Of a DNA stretch of 7,874 bases, positions 6,745 to 7,874 are shown one piece after another; within the stretch, counting starts at the first letter, position 1; each line of letters begins with the position of its first letter. The notes beneath the pieces were generated by a model. It was given only the letters and a program-made list of their open reading frames with translations. It was not told the DNA's origin and did not search any database. The position numbers and the translations under genes are program-made. The DNA is from an uncultured Clostridia bacterium (GTDB lineage: Bacteria; Bacillota; Clostridia; Saccharofermentanales; Fastidiosipilaceae). Where the stretch lies: NCBI GenBank assembly GCA_947253135.1, contig CAMXYS010000077.1, positions 1 through 7,874 on the forward strand, read 5' to 3'.

Positions 6745-6761
6745 CCGCTATATTTCAGCGG
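6745..6761 (+). terminator. Weak hairpin after the EamA transporter gene, possible terminator
   Basis: CCGCT (6745-6749) pairs with AGCGG (6757-6761) around a 7-base loop. Only three Ts follow shortly after, so it is a poor intrinsic terminator. It is the best stem in the region where transcription from the upstream unit might end. Confidence 0.25.
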
Positions 6762-6807
6762 CGTTTGAAAGGCGATACCAAGTTTTATTCCACCCTTCCA
6801 ATCCCTG

Positions 6808-6816
6808 TGCTATACT
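6808..6816 (+). promoter_or_regulatory. Extended -10 promoter for ruvC-ruvA
   Basis: TGCTATACT gives an extended -10 element (TG, one base, TATACT). No good -35 is present at 16-18 bases upstream, as is common for extended -10 promoters. Transcription would start near 6823, about 100 nt before the ruvC ATG. Confidence 0.5.
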
Positions 6817-6819
6817 GGT

Positions 6820-6833
6820 AGAACATTTGTTTG
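6820..6833 (+). promoter_or_regulatory. LexA/SOS-box candidate overlapping the ruvC transcription start
   Basis: AGAACATTTGTTTG matches the Bacillus-type SOS box (CGAAC, four bases, GTTCG) at 11 of 14 positions, taking CGAACATATGTTCG as reference. The left half GAAC is perfect and the right half is GTTT. It begins 4 bases after the -10 element, where a bound repressor would block RNA polymerase. The ruv genes are SOS-induced in many bacteria, which makes the location meaningful. Confidence 0.45.
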
Positions 6834-6869
6834 ATTGATCTGTATAGAGAAGATTGTCTTGCTCAAAGA

Positions 6870-6885
6870 GAAGACCTGAAGACCT
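6870..6885 (+). repeat. Tandem 8-bp repeat in the ruvC leader
   Basis: GAAGACCT occurs twice, back to back, at 6870-6877 and 6878-6885. Each copy's GACCT could pair with AGGTC at 6910-6914 next to the ruvC ribosome binding region. The function is unknown. Confidence 0.6.
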
Positions 6886-6899
6886 TATATAAAGAAAAG

Positions 6900-6914
6900 G
6901 ACCGGGGAGAGGTC
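6900..6914 (+). promoter_or_regulatory. Small hairpin displaying the ruvC ribosome binding region
   Basis: GACC (6900-6903) can pair with GGTC (6911-6914), leaving the purine-rich GGGGAGA in the loop. This is the only Shine-Dalgarno-like sequence before ruvC, and its core lies unusually far (13 or more bases) from the ATG at 6926. The stem is short, so the structure is tentative. Confidence 0.3.
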
Positions 6915-6925
6915 AGTTATTTATT

Positions 6926-7429
6926 ATGCTTATATTAGGACTGGATCCGGGCTATGCAATTACTGGTTACGGGTTGGTGCAGTATCAAGAATCCCGTTTA
7001 AAACCGCTCGACTACGGCACCGTCACAACACCGGTCGACATGGCTTTTGAGTATCGCTTAAAAGCCATTTTTGACGGCGTGGAAGCCTTGATTGGCCGCT
7101 ATCACCCGCAGGTTGTGGCCGTTGAGGAACTGTTTTTTTATAATAACAAGACAACGGCAATCGGCACGGCTCAGGCGAGAGGGATGGTTCTTTTGGCGGC
7201 GGCCAGGCAAGGTCTCCCTGTTTACGAATATACTCCCATGCAAATCAAAAAAGCTGTGACCGGCTATGGCCGGGCGGACAAGCAGCAAGTGCAGCTGATG
7301 GTGCAAGCTTTGCTGGGCCTCAAGCAGATGCCGCGTCCCGATGATGCGGCGGATGCCTTGGCAGTGGCAATTTGTCAGGCTCATACAGGCAGGCTTGATG
7401 CCTTTAAGGCAGTGGGTGGTTACCAATAG
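6926..7429 (+). CDS. ruvC: Holliday junction resolvase RuvC
   Basis: RuvC is the dimeric endonuclease that cuts Holliday junctions with RuvA and RuvB during recombinational repair. The 167-residue protein is of normal length. It begins with the canonical ILGLDPG and D7. The next acidic residue is E67 in VAVEELFF, and the C-terminal pair is D140 and D143 in DDAADALA, which together match the four catalytic carboxylates D7, E66, D138 and D141 of E. coli. The loop FFYNNKTTAIGTAQARG and the TPMQIKKAVTGYGRADKQQV segment are also typical. ATG 6926 is required by the conserved N-terminus, although the Shine-Dalgarno-like sequence is distant. It has its own promoter candidate with an SOS-box-like site and is followed after 43 bp by ruvA, the standard ruvCA(B) order. 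Confidence 0.97.
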   Translation: MLILGLDPGYAITGYGLVQYQESRLKPLDYGTVTTPVDMAFEYRLKAIFDGVEALIGRYHPQVVAVEELFFYNNKTTAIGTAQARGMVLLAAARQGLPVYEYTPMQIKKAVTGYGRADKQQVQLMVQALLGLKQMPRPDDAADALAVAICQAHTGRLDAFKAVGGYQ

Positions 7430-7472
7430 CGGGCCTGCATGCTAGGTCCGGGCTAAACAAGAGGTATCAATT

Positions 7473-7829
7473 ATGTACGCTTATATTAAGGGCTTGCCGG
7501 TTCAAATCGGTGAAGATTTTTTGATTATAGAAAACCAAGGTGTCGGCTATCGTTTGACGATGACGCCCCGCGACCTGGCCAAGCTGAATACGGCCGATGG
7601 AGAGGTACAGGTTTATACTTATCTGCATGTTCGTGAGGACCTGCTGCAGCTCTACGGCTTTGGCAGCCCCGACGGACAAACCCTTTTTAATACACTGATA
7701 ACAGTAAGTGGCGTGGGCCCCAAATTGGCGATGACCCTTATTCAAACGCTCACCCCGGAAGAATTTGTGATGGCGGTTTTGAACGAGGATATTAAAACCC
7801 TCATCCGGGCCAAGGGCTTGGGCAAGAAG
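7473..7829 (+). CDS. ruvA: Holliday junction branch migration protein RuvA, 3' end missing (adapter-truncated)
   Basis: RuvA binds the four-way junction as a tetramer and loads the RuvB motor. The genomic part encodes 119 of the usual roughly 200 residues. It has the N-terminal OB-fold domain at about 1-62, including NQGVGYRL and the YGFGSPDGQTLFNTL junction, the first helix-hairpin-helix with VSGVGPK (78-84), and the beginning of the second, AKGLGKK (113-119), where homologues continue with T-A-E. Sequence from 7830 is Nextera adapter, so the residues LSLIHISEPTRRPG and the stop at the window end are not part of the protein. Domain III, which contacts RuvB, is lost from this contig and not necessarily from the genome. 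The start ATG has AGAGG at 7460-7464, 8 bases upstream. ruvB would be expected next. Confidence 0.95.
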
Positions 7830-7874
7830 CTGTCTCTTATACACATCTCCGAGCCCACGAGACGTCCTGGATAA
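7830..7874. other. Illumina Nextera adapter read-through (non-genomic)
   Basis: CTGTCTCTTATACACATCT at 7830-7848 is the Tn5 mosaic end used in Nextera libraries. CCGAGCCCACGAGAC at 7849-7863 is the read-2 side of the adapter. The remaining 11 bases fit a 10-base i7 index (7864-7873) followed by the first A of the P7 flank. This last reading is an inference, while the 34-base adapter itself is an exact match to the known sequence. True genomic sequence ends at 7829, or 7830 if the C is shared. Confidence 0.98.

Noticed and set aside
1..7829. Search for a mobile element, defence system, CRISPR array, tRNA/rRNA gene or novel multi-gene system
   Set aside because: No long terminal repeats, direct repeat arrays, transposase or integrase motifs, tRNA-like sequences or unknown gene clusters were seen. 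Apart from the HPr-like protein, every gene belongs to a well-known family in a normal context.
7467..7844. Minus-strand ORF of 125 codons beginning MYKRQ
   Set aside because: Its start lies in the Nextera adapter and the rest is antisense to ruvA. MYKRQ/VYKRQ starts are a typical adapter translation artefact.

Overview
The window is an ordinary, tightly packed stretch of bacterial housekeeping genes, all on the plus strand. It looks like Bacillota, probably Clostridia. The reasons are strong AGGAGG-type ribosome binding sites, frequent GTG and TTG starts, an HPr-family protein with a conserved Ser46 region, a long alanyl-tRNA editing protein of the clostridial kind, a Bacillus-type SOS box candidate, and the order tsaE-tsaB-rimI. 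No genus can be named from this sequence. Coding regions are rich in CCGG/GCCGG words, while the intergenic leaders are clearly AT-rich.

Layout. (1) 106-1902: tsaE, tsaB and rimI, overlapping one another (14 bp and 4 bp). They serve the tRNA t6A37 pathway and ribosomal protein acetylation. The usual partner tsaD does not follow. (2) 1903-2048: an AT-rich leader with a good sigma-A type promoter candidate and a 16-bp palindrome next to the ribosome binding site. (3) 2049-5682: a small HPr-like protein with a ruined phosphocarrier active site (Gln at position 15, Ser46 kept), overlapping uvrC by one base, then an alanyl-tRNA editing hydrolase of the AlaX type. (4) 5730-6680: a ten-helix EamA/DMT transporter with a TTG start. 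(5) 6681-6925: a 245-bp intergenic region with an extended -10 promoter and an overlapping LexA/SOS-box candidate, plus a tandem 8-bp repeat and a small hairpin close to the start codon. (6) 6926 to the end: ruvC and the first 119 codons of ruvA (Holliday junction processing).

The last 45 bases (7830-7874) are not genomic. They are Illumina Nextera transposase adapter read-through plus index bases, so ruvA is cut by an assembly artefact and its apparent C-terminal tail is adapter translation.

Taken together, the genes cover translation fidelity (t6A synthesis, editing of mischarged tRNA-Ala), DNA repair (UvrC, RuvC, RuvA) and a possible carbon-status regulator. I see no phage, IS, CRISPR, defence or toxin-antitoxin element and no convincing novel multi-gene system. 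The points most worth a second look are the HPr-like protein coupled to uvrC, the SOS-box candidate at ruvC, the low-complexity inserts shared by several proteins, and the adapter.
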